DNA from: Flavobacterium hydrophilum
Lineage (GTDB): Bacteria > Bacteroidota > Bacteroidia > Flavobacteriales > Flavobacteriaceae
Length of the DNA: 64,000 nt
Assembly: GCF_003202405.1 (NCBI RefSeq)
Contig: NZ_QJHL01000008.1
Span: 62,001 to 126,000 of the forward strand
Direction of reading: 5' to 3'
The notes under the pieces were generated by a model. That model did not search any database and was not told the DNA's origin. It saw nothing but the letters and a program-made list of their open reading frames with translations. Below, in pieces: positions 41,882 to 51,325 of the stretch (positions within the stretch are counted from its first letter, which is position 1; each line of letters begins with the position of its first letter). A program made the translations under genes and the position numbers.

Positions 41882-42397
41882 ATGAATATAGAAATTTCAA
41901 ATCAGGATAGTAAGGCAACAGTATTTGATAAAATCAGGAATGAAATTGAAAAATATAATTTCAACATTATAAATGAGGATCAAACCAGACCCTGGGGAGG
42001 TTTTTTTGTAATTGATGAAACTCAGGCAAGTGATTTTATTGCTAAGTTTTTTTCACACTTAAAACTTGACGATGTAAAAATTACAAACAAATTAAGCCCT
42101 AAAATATTAGTTGTAGCCCCAAACAGCAGACTTTCATGGCAATATCATTTTAGAAGATCAGAAATTTGGAAAGTTGTCACAGGTCCTGTTGGAGTGAAAA
42201 TTAGTGATACTGATGTTGAAGGAGAATTAAAAACACTTGATAATGGTGATTTTATTCAAATGGATAAAGGAGAGCGCCATCGTTTAATTGGTTTAGATTC
42301 ATGGGGTGTTATTGCTGAAATCTGGCAGCATACAGATGAAAACAACCCATCAGATGAGGATGACATTGTGCGTCTTCAGGATGATTTTGGCCGCTAA
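41882..42397 (+). CDS. Cupin-type mannose-6-phosphate isomerase-like protein
   Basis: A 171-residue single-cupin protein matching the isomerase domain of type II phosphomannose isomerases. TRPWGGFFVID opens the domain. Metal ligands are in WQYHFRRSEIWKVVTG (His89, Glu94) and KGERHRLIG (His133). The C-terminus EDDIVRLQDDFGR is the family ending. It would turn mannose-6-phosphate into fructose-6-phosphate in the cytoplasm. It lies 31 bases after the ROK kinase gene, and both are upstream of the LacI regulator. Confidence 0.88.
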   Translation: MNIEISNQDSKATVFDKIRNEIEKYNFNIINEDQTRPWGGFFVIDETQASDFIAKFFSHLKLDDVKITNKLSPKILVVAPNSRLSWQYHFRRSEIWKVVTGPVGVKISDTDVEGELKTLDNGDFIQMDKGERHRLIGLDSWGVIAEIWQHTDENNPSDEDDIVRLQDDFGR

Positions 42398-42488
42398 AAC
42401 TGATTTGTTTTTTAAAGTGAAAAACACAAATGTTAGAAGTAGTTTTTGATAAATGTTTAAATTACACTAAATTAGATTTTAACAATAC

Positions 42489-42509
42489 ACTATAACTTTA
42501 GTATATTTG
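42489..42509 (+). promoter_or_regulatory. lacI-family gene promoter with degenerate operator
   Basis: ACTATAACTTTAGT (42489-42502) keeps the right half-site TTTAGT in the same place relative to the -7 box TATATTTG (42502-42509) as at the other three sites, but its left half is weak and the spacing two bases shorter. This fits weaker autoregulation. Confidence 0.55.
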
Positions 42510-42546
42510 AACCCAATTTGTGGATTAAATTTAAAAATGATTCTTG

Positions 42547-43575
42547 ATGAAAAAGAAACCTGTTTCTATTAGAAATATTGCTGACGAACTAAAAATATCT
42601 GTTACAACTGTATCATTTGTTTTGAATGGTAAGGCAAAAGAAAAACACATTTCTAAAGAACTTACTAAGAAGGTTTTAGATTATGCAAAATTGATTAACT
42701 ATAAGCCAAATCAAATTGCACAGAGTCTCCGTACGGGAAAATCAAAAATTTTGGTTTTTATGGTTGAAGATATTTCAAATAATTTCTTTGCCAAATTAGC
42801 TCGTATTTTTGAAGATATTGCGTATGATAAAGGATATAAAGTAATTTTCTGCAGTAATGAAAATGATGATGAGAAATCTAATGAGTTGATTACTTTATTT
42901 AATTTTCGTCAGGTTGACGGATTTGTTATCGTCCCTTCACCAGGTATAAAAAATACTATAGAGAATTTAATAAAAGACAATATACCTGTTATATTGTTAG
43001 ACAGGTTTTTTGATGGATTGGATTGTAATAGTGTTGTCATTGATAATGAAAAAGCTTCGTTTGATGCTACCCAGCACTTGATAAACAATCAATTTAAAAA
43101 CATTGGCTATGTTACAATTGCTCCGGATCAGACCCAGATGGAAGGCCGTCTTTCTGGTTATCTAAAAGCAATAAACGAAAACGGTTTAACGCCCCACACA
43201 CTTGAAATTCCTTATGATCAGGTCTACAAAGGAAAAGGTAAAGAGCATATCAGAAAATTTTTTGATGAAAAGAAAGATTTAGATGCCGTGTTTTTTGCAA
43301 CCAATTACCTGACACAGACAGGATTGGAAATTTTTAAGGAAAATAATCCAGCCTTAATAAATGAGCTTGGAATTATTTCTTTTGATGATAATGATATGTA
43401 CAAAATTTACAGTCCTACCATAACATCAGTTTCTCAGCCGCTAAATGATATAAGTACTAAATTAATGGAAATTATGCTGCCTCTTTTAAAGAAAAAAGAT
43501 GTAACAGAAACAATTCACAAAGTCATGGTTAATGCTGAACTTATTGTACGCGAATCTTCCTTAAAAAGAGAATAG
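42547..43575 (+). CDS. LacI-family transcriptional regulator of the mannan regulon
   Basis: A 342-residue repressor (a TTG codon in frame just before the ATG is ignored). The N-terminal DNA-binding region is SIRNIADELKISVTTVSFVLNG, with the hinge YKPNQIAQSLRTGKS (about 47-61). The periplasmic-binding-protein-like sensor domain (about 62-340) includes VFMVEDISNNFFAKLARIFE, VDGFVIVPS and GIISFDDNDMYKIYSPTITS. It lies between the mannose-kinase genes and the mannan locus, and ACTAAAACGTTTTAGT-type palindromes at four promoters in this window are the expected sites. The inducer is probably mannose, a phosphorylated form or a manno-oligosaccharide. Confidence 0.93.
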   Translation: MKKKPVSIRNIADELKISVTTVSFVLNGKAKEKHISKELTKKVLDYAKLINYKPNQIAQSLRTGKSKILVFMVEDISNNFFAKLARIFEDIAYDKGYKVIFCSNENDDEKSNELITLFNFRQVDGFVIVPSPGIKNTIENLIKDNIPVILLDRFFDGLDCNSVVIDNEKASFDATQHLINNQFKNIGYVTIAPDQTQMEGRLSGYLKAINENGLTPHTLEIPYDQVYKGKGKEHIRKFFDEKKDLDAVFFATNYLTQTGLEIFKENNPALINELGIISFDDNDMYKIYSPTITSVSQPLNDISTKLMEIMLPLLKKKDVTETIHKVMVNAELIVRESSLKRE

Positions 43576-43605
43576 TTTTTATTTTTTTTTAACGATATCC
43601 CTTCT

Positions 43606-43648
43606 AATCTGATTGTCAATGCTAAATTGATTATCAGATTTTTTTTTA
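43606..43648 (+). terminator. Terminator of the lacI-type gene
   Basis: AATCTGAT (43606-43613) with inner TCAAT (43616-43620) pair with ATTGA (43626-43630) and ATCAGATT (43633-43640), then a T-run to 43648. Confidence 0.8.
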
Positions 43649-43827
43649 TTATTTAATTTCTGACAGTATCAGGTTTTAGATATTACTCTATGATTTTCTT
43701 TTGATTGATTTTTCATCGGGGTTTATAACGTTTTCGTTGATTTTTATTGAATTATACTCAATTTATTACTTCGTTTTAACGTATGCTTTATAAAATTAAC
43801 ATAAAATTTATATTTAGTAAAAAAAAT

Positions 43828-43858
43828 TTTGTTTTACTAAAACGTTTTAGTATGTTTG
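43828..43858 (+). promoter_or_regulatory. susC promoter with perfect LacI-type operator
   Basis: -33 TTTG (43828-43831), 19-base spacer, -7 TATGTTTG (43851-43858). The perfect 16-bp palindrome ACTAAAACGTTTTAGT (43836-43851) occupies the spacer, so a bound repressor would exclude RNA polymerase. Confidence 0.82.
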
Positions 43859-44042
43859 CTATGAATTAGTTGCTTAATTAATTGTTTGGCTTTTGATTTA
43901 AGGATTTACCGGGATCTTTTAACCTTCAAAAAAAGTTTACAATTTTGGCTATACTTTTTAATAATAGTTTTTTTTTAATTTTAAAAAAGAACGTTTTCTA
44001 AAGTTAAATACTAATTTGATTAAAAACTAACCTAAAATTTTT

Positions 44043-47000
44043 ATGATGAAACAATCAAATTGCAGAAAGAAAAGAATGCTTCTCATGCGTTTCTTTCTTA
44101 CAAGTATTCTCTTTTTTGGCGGATATGTTTATTCTACCGCCCAAAATCAAAACACACAAGTTACCGGAGTTATTACTTCAAAGTCAGATAACTTGTCTCT
44201 TCCGGGGGTTTCTGTTATTGATGTAAGTGAGCCTAAAAATGGAGTTAATGCAGATTTTGACGGACATTACTCCATAACATTAAAAAATGGCAGTGGTACA
44301 TTACGATTTACTATGCTGGGATATAAGCCAGTCGAAGTAAAAGTAAATAACAGGACTTCTATAAATGTTGCTATGGACTTAGATGTATCAAGTCTGGATG
44401 AAGTTGTTGTGGTTGGTTACGGGACTCAAAAAAGGAGAAAGGTTATTGGTGCAGTAGACCAGGTAAACAGCAGCGCTTTTGAAGGAAGACCAAGCGTTAA
44501 TGTAACTCAGGCATTACAGGGAAAGGCTCCTAGTTTAATAATCCAACAGAACAATTCTGAGCCGGGTGCGGGCTTGAATATCAACATTAGAGGTATAAGT
44601 ACGTTAGGGAACAATAGCCCATTGATTGTAATTGACGGTATTGTAGGAGGAGATATCAATGCCTTAAATCCTGCTGATATCGAAAGTGCGAATGTTCTTA
44701 AAGATGCTGGTAGTGCAGCAATATATGGTTCAAGAGCTAGTAATGGTGTTCTTCTTATAACCACCAAAAAAGGAAGTAAAGGCAAGCCAATGACTGTGCA
44801 ATTTAGCAGTCTTGTTGGATATAACAATCCATTTTTCTTTACCAAACCAGTGCATGGTTATGAAAATGCAATGCTGAGAAATGAAGCAGCTTTTAATTCT
44901 GATGCAGCAAATGCAGTATTTACTTCAGAACAAATTGCTGAATTAAAAGCAAAAGGGGATACAGAATGGTTTGCAGAAGAAATTGTAAAACCTGCCCTTC
45001 AGTTAAATCAGACTCTTTCAGTTTCGGGAGGTAGTGAACACTCAACTTATATGGTGTCTTTAGGATATTTAGGCCAAGAAAGTAATTTTGTAGGTCCTAA
45101 AAAAGGGATGGACCGCTATAATTTCAGAATAAATCTTACCAATGACTTCGGTAAGCTTAAACTGACGTCTATTTTAGCCTATTCAAAACAAAAAATCACA
45201 GATCATTCATCAAGTACAGGTACACTAATGGTAGATGCTTTCAGGGTTCCATTATACTATACACAAAAAGATGAAAATGGAAATTATCTAACAAACGATG
45301 TACTGCAGCAATTCAACTCTTTAGGTATTTTGGAGCAGGGAGGTTTTAGAAAATATGATAATGACGATCTTTTCGGATCATTAAATGCCGAATTTAAATT
45401 AACAAGTTTTCTAAAACTTAAGGGAGTTTTCGGAGGACGCTTGTGGAACGGAAGCATGTACAGCAGAACAAAACAAGTTGATTTTCTGCCTCAGGGAGTG
45501 TATGGTGCTGACAGGGACACGAGAGATGAATCCAGAAAAAGCCTTGACCTGAATACACAATTTATGCTGGAGTTTAATAAATCTTTTGCAGGTGTTCATA
45601 ACGTTGGTGCATTAATTGGAGTTTCGAATGAAAATCATTCAGACAGAGGAATTGGAATTTATAAAAAATTCACAGATCCTGATTTAGGTACACCTACAAG
45701 TGAAACTGTTATTGGTGAGAATTCATATAACTCTAATGGCAGTTCAGGTAAAAATAGTCTAAATTCTCTTTTTGGACGTCTTACTTATGATTATAACGAT
45801 AAGTATTTTGCTGAATTTAGTTTCAGATATGATGGTTCATCAAAATTCAGGGATGAAATAAGATGGGGTTTCTTTCCATCTGCTACTGTAGGTTATTCGC
45901 TTACTAAAGAAGACTTTATGGAAAACTATAGAGACAAGATAGGGAATATCAAACTGAAATCTTCTTATGGAGTTCTGGGGAATCAAAACGTTGGTAATTT
46001 TCAATATCAAACGACATATTTTACTTTTCAGAATGCGTACGGGTTTAACAATTCAGGTGTAAGCGGTACAGGATATAATTTCTCAAACCCTGATCTTCAA
46101 TGGGAAAGAGCTGCAACTTTTAACGCGGGTATTGAAGCAGATTTCTTTAAAGGAGCTTTAAGTTTTTCTTTTGATTTTTTCGACAAAGTTACATCAGATA
46201 TTCTTCTTCCTCCACAGGTACCAGGTGTTTATGGTACAGGCCTTCCTGATTTTAATTCGGGCAAGCTAGGTAACAGAGGATGGGAAATTAGTGCTACTTA
46301 CAGACATAAAGGAAAAGCTTTAAATCAGAGTCTGACTGTTAATTTTGGGGATTCAAAAAACAAAGTTCTTGATTACAATGGTGGAGATGAAAGATTGACA
46401 GGTGTAGAAGAGCTTCAGGTTTTGCTTCGTGAAGGATTACCTTTTAATTCATACGTAGGTCTAAAAAGAGATGGATACTTCCAAAGTTGGGAAGAAATTC
46501 AGGGAGCAGCTGTTCCTGAAGGATTATCTGTACAGCCAGGTGACAACCGTTATGTAGATGCTAATAAAGATGGTAAGATTGATGATAATGATAAATTCAT
46601 TTTTGGGAATCCTTTTCCGAGATACACATTTGGAGTAACTTATACTGCGGATTACAAAAATTTTGATCTAAGTATTTTTATTCAGGGTGTTGGAAAAAGA
46701 ACTATGATGATCAGAGGGGAACTTGTTGAACCATTTCATTACAATTACGGTATGACGATGTATACGCATCAACTGGATTACTGGACACCCCAAAATCCTG
46801 ATGCAAGATATCCGCGTTTGGCAAACAACGGAACACAATCTAATACGAATAACTTTAGAAGAGGTTCAGATATGTATTTATACGATGGTGCTTACGCCAG
46901 ACTTAAAAATATTCAGTTAGGGTATTCACTTCCAAACAGTGCAGCCGAAAAATTAGGTATGAGCCGATTCCGTATGTATGTATCAGGGCAAAACCTGCTT

Positions 47001-47135
47001 ACATTGTCGAAGGTAAAATTTGTTGATCCTGAGCTTTCTGAATTTAATAACAGCATGTCTCCTTCCGGAGCAAATAGCGGAAGAGCATATCCAACACAGG
47101 CTTATTACGGGATGGGTATTGATATTAGCTTTTAA
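44043..47135 (+). CDS. SusC-type TonB-dependent transporter of the mannan locus
   Basis: A 1030-residue outer-membrane transporter. Signal peptide ends near YVYSTAQN. A carboxypeptidase-like domain (VTGVITSKSDNLSLPGVSVI, about 40-115) leads to the TonB box region LDEVVVVGYGTQKRR, then the plug with SPLIVIDGIVGGD and VLKDAGSAAIYGSRASNGVL. The barrel ends YYGMGIDISF with the terminal Phe. There is no STN domain, consistent with LacI rather than sigma/anti-sigma control. Expected to import manno-oligosaccharides released at the surface. Confidence 0.96.
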   Translation: MMKQSNCRKKRMLLMRFFLTSILFFGGYVYSTAQNQNTQVTGVITSKSDNLSLPGVSVIDVSEPKNGVNADFDGHYSITLKNGSGTLRFTMLGYKPVEVKVNNRTSINVAMDLDVSSLDEVVVVGYGTQKRRKVIGAVDQVNSSAFEGRPSVNVTQALQGKAPSLIIQQNNSEPGAGLNINIRGISTLGNNSPLIVIDGIVGGDINALNPADIESANVLKDAGSAAIYGSRASNGVLLITTKKGSKGKPMTVQFSSLVGYNNPFFFTKPVHGYENAMLRNEAAFNSDAANAVFTSEQIAELKAKGDTEWFAEEIVKPALQLNQTLSVSGGSEHSTYMVSLGYLGQESNFVGPKKGMDRYNFRINLTNDFGKLKLTSILAYSKQKITDHSSSTGTLMVDAFRVPLYYTQKDENGNYLTNDVLQQFNSLGILEQGGFRKYDNDDLFGSLNAEFKLTSFLKLKGVFGGRLWNGSMYSRTKQVDFLPQGVYGADRDTRDESRKSLDLNTQFMLEFNKSFAGVHNVGALIGVSNENHSDRGIGIYKKFTDPDLGTPTSETVIGENSYNSNGSSGKNSLNSLFGRLTYDYNDKYFAEFSFRYDGSSKFRDEIRWGFFPSATVGYSLTKEDFMENYRDKIGNIKLKSSYGVLGNQNVGNFQYQTTYFTFQNAYGFNNSGVSGTGYNFSNPDLQWERAATFNAGIEADFFKGALSFSFDFFDKVTSDILLPPQVPGVYGTGLPDFNSGKLGNRGWEISATYRHKGKALNQSLTVNFGDSKNKVLDYNGGDERLTGVEELQVLLREGLPFNSYVGLKRDGYFQSWEEIQGAAVPEGLSVQPGDNRYVDANKDGKIDDNDKFIFGNPFPRYTFGVTYTADYKNFDLSIFIQGVGKRTMMIRGELVEPFHYNYGMTMYTHQLDYWTPQNPDARYPRLANNGTQSNTNNFRRGSDMYLYDGAYARLKNIQLGYSLPNSAAEKLGMSRFRMYVSGQNLLTLSKVKFVDPELSEFNNSMSPSGANSGRAYPTQAYYGMGIDISF

Positions 47136-47146
47136 AAAAAACGAAA

Positions 47147-48766
47147 ATGAAAAATATACTTAAACAAATAAAATTCATACCAGTTGTATTATTGCTCCTG
47201 GTAAGTTGCGAGGATCTTGATCTTGTGCCTGAAAACCAATTTACCGATGCCACGTACTGGACAAGTGTAGATAAGGCACAGACATTTCTTAATACGGCAT
47301 ATTCACAAATGCAAAACAGTTCCAATTTCTTTTACAATGAAGCTTTGTCAGACAATGCTTATAATGGAAGAGGGGACAATGCAGGAGCTGCATCTATTGC
47401 GGCAGGAATTTATGATCCGTCTTTAGGAAGACTAAAAAGTGAATGGAATGATAGATATGCAGGAATTAAGACCTGTAATCTTATAATAGAAAATATTGAT
47501 CGTGTACCTAATGCTGATCAGGCTGTAATTGCAAGAATGAAAGCAGAGGCACGTTTTCTAAGAGCATTTCAGCATTTTCAGTTAACAACATGGTTTGGAG
47601 ATATTCCGCTTCTTAAAAAAGACCCTTCTCTTCAGGAAGCAAAAACAATAAGCAGAACTCCGCACGCTGAAGTGGTTGAATTTATATTAGATGAACTTGA
47701 TGCTATTATTCCTGCATTGCCAAAAAATACGCAATTGGCTGAGGCTGAAAGAGGAAGAATTACTGTGGGTGCTGCAGCTGCTTTAAAAGCAAGAGTGTTA
47801 TTATACGAAAGCAGATGGCAAGATGTTATCGAGACAACAGAGGACTTCATGGCAATGACTTACGGACAATATAGTCTTTTTCCATCTTATGAAGGTTTAT
47901 TTCAGGCTCAGAACGAATATAACAGTGAGGATATTTTGAGCCTGCAATATGTACTTGTAGACAGAATGTGGGGAGAATTTTTTGATATGGCACCTATATC
48001 TGCAGGAGCAAGGTTAAATGCATTGGCTCCAACTCAGGAATTGGTTGACAGTTATTTAATGCTTAACGGAAAAAGAATTAACGAAGCAGGATCAGGTTAC
48101 AATGAAAACAATCCATACATTAACAGAGATCCTAGACTTACAGGGACAGTAGTATATGATCAGTATATTTGGAAAGAAGGAAATGGAAGTTCTCATATTA
48201 TTAATATTAAGCCAGGTGTGTCACCAGGGAATCCTGATGAGTATGTACAAGGATCATCTGCAACTCCAACAGGATATTACACACGCAAATATTATGATAC
48301 ACAGCATTTAACTTCTTTGAATTCGGGATTAAACTTAATGCTTTTCCGCTATGCTGATATATTATTGATGTATGCAGAAGCTAAAAATGAATTAGGCCAA
48401 ATGAACAGTACTGTTTGGGATCAGACCATTAAGGCTATCAGAACACGTGCAGGTTTTACAGATGCGGCAGCTTTATCATTTGACAGTTCATTAAATCAAA
48501 CGGGTCTTCAGGAAATCATAAGAAACGAACGTCGTACAGAATTTGGTATGGAAGGCTTAAGAATATTTGATATCAGAAGATGGAAAATAGCCGAAGATGT
48601 ATTAAATGGTTATGCACACGGAGCAAAATTCGGGCCTTCATCAGTTGATAATGGTTATCTAAGAGTCAACTTAAGAGCTTTTGATCCGGATAAGCATTAT
48701 TTGTGGCCTGTACCAAGAGACGAACGCTTGATTAACACTAATTTATCTCAAAATCCAAATTGGTAA
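47147..48766 (+). CDS. SusD/RagB-like surface lipoprotein of the mannan locus
   Basis: A 539-residue lipoprotein (VLLLLVSCEDLDLVPEN), acidic after the Cys. Family blocks: KAEARFLRAFQHFQLTTWFGDIPLL (TPR part), LNLMLFRYADILLMYAEAKNELGQ and IIRNERRTEFGMEGLRIFDIRRW, followed by KHYLWPVPRDE and the NTNLSQNPNW ending shared by many SusD proteins. Starts 11 bases after the susC stop. Binds glycan over the SusC channel. Confidence 0.96.
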   Translation: MKNILKQIKFIPVVLLLLVSCEDLDLVPENQFTDATYWTSVDKAQTFLNTAYSQMQNSSNFFYNEALSDNAYNGRGDNAGAASIAAGIYDPSLGRLKSEWNDRYAGIKTCNLIIENIDRVPNADQAVIARMKAEARFLRAFQHFQLTTWFGDIPLLKKDPSLQEAKTISRTPHAEVVEFILDELDAIIPALPKNTQLAEAERGRITVGAAAALKARVLLYESRWQDVIETTEDFMAMTYGQYSLFPSYEGLFQAQNEYNSEDILSLQYVLVDRMWGEFFDMAPISAGARLNALAPTQELVDSYLMLNGKRINEAGSGYNENNPYINRDPRLTGTVVYDQYIWKEGNGSSHIINIKPGVSPGNPDEYVQGSSATPTGYYTRKYYDTQHLTSLNSGLNLMLFRYADILLMYAEAKNELGQMNSTVWDQTIKAIRTRAGFTDAAALSFDSSLNQTGLQEIIRNERRTEFGMEGLRIFDIRRWKIAEDVLNGYAHGAKFGPSSVDNGYLRVNLRAFDPDKHYLWPVPRDERLINTNLSQNPNW

Positions 48767-48794
48767 TTCTAATTAAACCTAAAAACATATAAAG

Positions 48795-49919
48795 ATGAAA
48801 AATATATATTCAAAATTATTAATGATTGTATGTGCAGTATTTCTTGTAAGCTGCGAGAATGATGATTCAATGAGTCACACAAAGGTAAGTGCAGTTAAAA
48901 CGCTTTATTCACCTGAAAACAATAAATTTTATGATCTAAACGCACAGAGTTCTGCAGTGTTCGAGTGGGAAGGAGCCAAAGCAGAAGATAATGGAGTAGT
49001 GCTTTATGATGTAGTTTTTGACCGTGTAGATGGAGATTTTTCTAATCCTGTTTACGTTATGCCTTCTGATGGTAAAGGATTTCAGCCAAGTTTAAATCTT
49101 TCTTTTACAGATTTGAACAAGATTGCAAAATTGGCAGGTATAGAATCAGAAACCCTTGGGAAATTAAAGTGGACTGTTTATTCTTCTAAAGGAATAAATG
49201 TTCAAAAATCTACAGTTTCTAATGTAATTGAAATACTAACACCTAGTGGGTTTCCTGCTCCAGATCAGTTATTTATTACTGGTACAGGTTCTGAAACCGG
49301 AGATGTAACAGCAAATGCACAAGCTTTCAAAAAAACAGGTGCTAATACATTTGAAATATATACGAAGCTGCAAGCGGGTAGTTATAAATTCATAACAAGA
49401 AAAAGTGGTACTCCTGAAGTTTTTTACATTAATGATGGTAAATTAAAACAAGATGGCACTACATCTTATACTGGAGATAGTAAAGTATATAAAATTGCAG
49501 TTGATTTTACTAATGGTTCAACTACTATGACGGAAATAAAAAAAGTAGAATTATGGTTTCCACCGTTAAGCCAGTATCTTTTTGAATATACTTACGCAGG
49601 AGGAGGAATCTGGAAAGCGGATAACAAACTTATTACATTTAAACAAGAATCATGGGGTAGAGATGAGCGCTATAAATTTAGGTTTACAGTTGTAAATGGT
49701 ACTACTACAAGTGAGCAATGGTACGGAAGTACAAAAGGAGACAACAACAGACCAGATGCAAACACTCCGGCTTCATTTTGGTACATGGTCCCTGTAAGCA
49801 ATGATTTCTGGGCTAACAGTTTCAAATTTTCAGGTGCAGTAGACAACAAAAATGTAAATGCAGTAATTAACTTTAGTGCAGCTACACCAGCTTATACACA
49901 CAGTTTTACAATTTTATAA
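48795..49919 (+). CDS. SusE/SusF-like surface glycan-binding lipoprotein
   Basis: A 374-residue lipoprotein (AVFLVSCENDDSMSH). The N-terminal SusE-type Ig domain begins KTLYSPENNKFYDLNAQSSAVFEWEGA. The middle and C-terminal beta-rich parts (LFITGTGSETGDVTANAQAF, from about 160) resemble the SusF/SusE tandem starch-binding domains, with aromatic residues such as WFPPLSQYLFEYTYAGGGIWK as possible sugar-stacking sites. Third in the order SusC-SusD-SusE. It should capture mannan at the cell surface. A hairpin follows the gene. Confidence 0.85.
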   Translation: MKNIYSKLLMIVCAVFLVSCENDDSMSHTKVSAVKTLYSPENNKFYDLNAQSSAVFEWEGAKAEDNGVVLYDVVFDRVDGDFSNPVYVMPSDGKGFQPSLNLSFTDLNKIAKLAGIESETLGKLKWTVYSSKGINVQKSTVSNVIEILTPSGFPAPDQLFITGTGSETGDVTANAQAFKKTGANTFEIYTKLQAGSYKFITRKSGTPEVFYINDGKLKQDGTTSYTGDSKVYKIAVDFTNGSTTMTEIKKVELWFPPLSQYLFEYTYAGGGIWKADNKLITFKQESWGRDERYKFRFTVVNGTTTSEQWYGSTKGDNNRPDANTPASFWYMVPVSNDFWANSFKFSGAVDNKNVNAVINFSAATPAYTHSFTIL

Positions 49920-49929
49920 ATAAAACCAT

Positions 49930-49962
49930 GACGCCTCCTGAGGATTGTCTTCGGGAGACGTT
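49930..49962 (+). other. Intercistronic hairpin between susE-like and GH76 genes
   Basis: A 15-position stem with one mismatch and a 3-base loop around GACGCCTCCTGAGGA (49930-49944) and TCTTCGGGAGACGTT (49948-49962). No U-tract follows, so mRNA stabilisation or processing is likelier than termination. Confidence 0.6.
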
Positions 49963-49980
49963 ATTTAAATGAATTATATT

Positions 49981-51165
49981 ATGAAAAGATTTTTTTCAAA
50001 AAGTTATAGTATTCTATTTTTATCTATTGTAGGATTGGGATTAATGACCGTTTCATGCGAAGATGAGGCAATTCCATTGCGAGATCCTAATAATTCAGGA
50101 GGACAGGAATTTGAATACACCTGGGTGAAAACTGCAGATTCTTTACAGCTTTCTACTTATAATAATTATTTAGGATCAAACGGTACTTTTATACAAAACA
50201 ATACAGGAAACAGCACTTTTCATTATTGGCCTAATGCCCACGTTTTGGATGTTTTGGTGGATGGTTATTTAAGAACTGGAGATGCAAATTATCTTCCTAA
50301 AATGAAAGCATTACTAGTGGGTATTAAAGTAAAAAACGGTAATACTTATAATAATGACTTTAATGACGATATGATTTGGTTGGCACTTTCAAGCCTTCGT
50401 GCATATAGTGCTACACAAGATCAGGAATATAAAGCCGTTGCCGATTATTTATGGGGAAGAATAAAATTAAGCTGGAGCGACAATGTTTTTGGAGGAGGAA
50501 TTACCTGGAAGCAAAATACTCCAAAACAAAAAAATGCTGTGTCTAATGCTCCTGCAGCAATCGTTGCAATGAGACTTTATGATATCGATAAAAAACCGGA
50601 AGATTTAGAATGGGCCAAGAAAATTTATGCATGGCAAAAAGCTAATCTTGTCGATCCTGTTACAGGAGCCGTTTGGGATAATATATCAGAAGAAAATGGT
50701 GTAATTAAAACTAATAAAGATTGGGTATTTACTTATAACATGGGTACATGGATAGGCATAGGTTTAAGATTGTATAAAGAAACAAACGACCAGACTTATC
50801 TTAATGATGCTGTAAAATCCGGAAGAAACGTTTTAGTTAATCCAAAATTAATTTCAGAAGGTCTTCTTAGAGATGAAGGTCAGGGAGATGGAGGTTTATT
50901 TAAAGGTATTCTGGTACGTTATTTTACTGAGCTTACCCAGCATCAAACAATCAATTCTACAGATAAAGAAAAATTTGCTGCTTTCCTGAAATTTAATGCT
51001 GTGACCTTTTATAAAAAAGGAATCCAGAGACCAGCTATGTTTTCTGGTAATAACTGGAAAGTGGCTCCTGCTGCCGGTGCAAATACAGATCTTACAACGC
51101 AATTAAGCGGTGTAATGCTTATCGAAGCAGCAGCAAAATTGGATAAAGACGGAGATTTTGATTAA
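49981..51165 (+). CDS. GH76 endo-alpha-1,6-mannanase, lipoprotein
   Basis: A 394-residue glycanase. The start MKRFFSKSYS gives a clean signal peptide. An ATG 12 bases upstream is also possible. Lipobox LMTVSCEDEA with acidic tail suggests surface display. The GH76 catalytic Asp pair is in NNDFNDDMIWLAL (Asp129 and Asp130). Further (alpha/alpha)6-barrel blocks are GGITWKQNTPKQKNAVSNAP and WVFTYNMGTWIGIGLRLYKET. It would cut the alpha-1,6-mannan backbone, as in yeast cell wall mannan, at the surface to feed SusCD. Gene starts 19 bases after the hairpin. Confidence 0.93.
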   Translation: MKRFFSKSYSILFLSIVGLGLMTVSCEDEAIPLRDPNNSGGQEFEYTWVKTADSLQLSTYNNYLGSNGTFIQNNTGNSTFHYWPNAHVLDVLVDGYLRTGDANYLPKMKALLVGIKVKNGNTYNNDFNDDMIWLALSSLRAYSATQDQEYKAVADYLWGRIKLSWSDNVFGGGITWKQNTPKQKNAVSNAPAAIVAMRLYDIDKKPEDLEWAKKIYAWQKANLVDPVTGAVWDNISEENGVIKTNKDWVFTYNMGTWIGIGLRLYKETNDQTYLNDAVKSGRNVLVNPKLISEGLLRDEGQGDGGLFKGILVRYFTELTQHQTINSTDKEKFAAFLKFNAVTFYKKGIQRPAMFSGNNWKVAPAAGANTDLTTQLSGVMLIEAAAKLDKDGDFD

Positions 51166-51204
51166 ATAAAAGTGTTTGTTTTTGTGTTGGTAATTTTTGT
51201 AACA

Positions 51205-51234
51205 CCTGAAGGAAATGAGCAGCCTTCAGGTTTT
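51205..51234 (+). terminator. Hairpin between the GH76 and GH2 genes
   Basis: CCTGAAGG (51205-51212) and CCTTCAGG (51223-51230) pair perfectly, followed by TTTTATAATAT. It may be a partial terminator or processing site. No -7 consensus is seen in the 90 bases to the next gene. Confidence 0.6.
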
Positions 51235-51325
51235 ATAATATCTGTCTGACTGAAATCAAATTATTACTATAGAAAAATCACCTCATTTTAAAGCACACGC
51301 TAAAATTCAAAAATAAAATATTATA

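Larger units (their letters stand above)
43576..44042. other. Spacer between the lacI-type gene and susC
   Basis: A 467-base region with the lacI terminator at 43606-43648, the susC promoter and operator at 43828-43858, and a susC leader of about 180 bases with no evident gene. Between terminator and promoter I see only AT-rich DNA. Confidence 0.65.
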
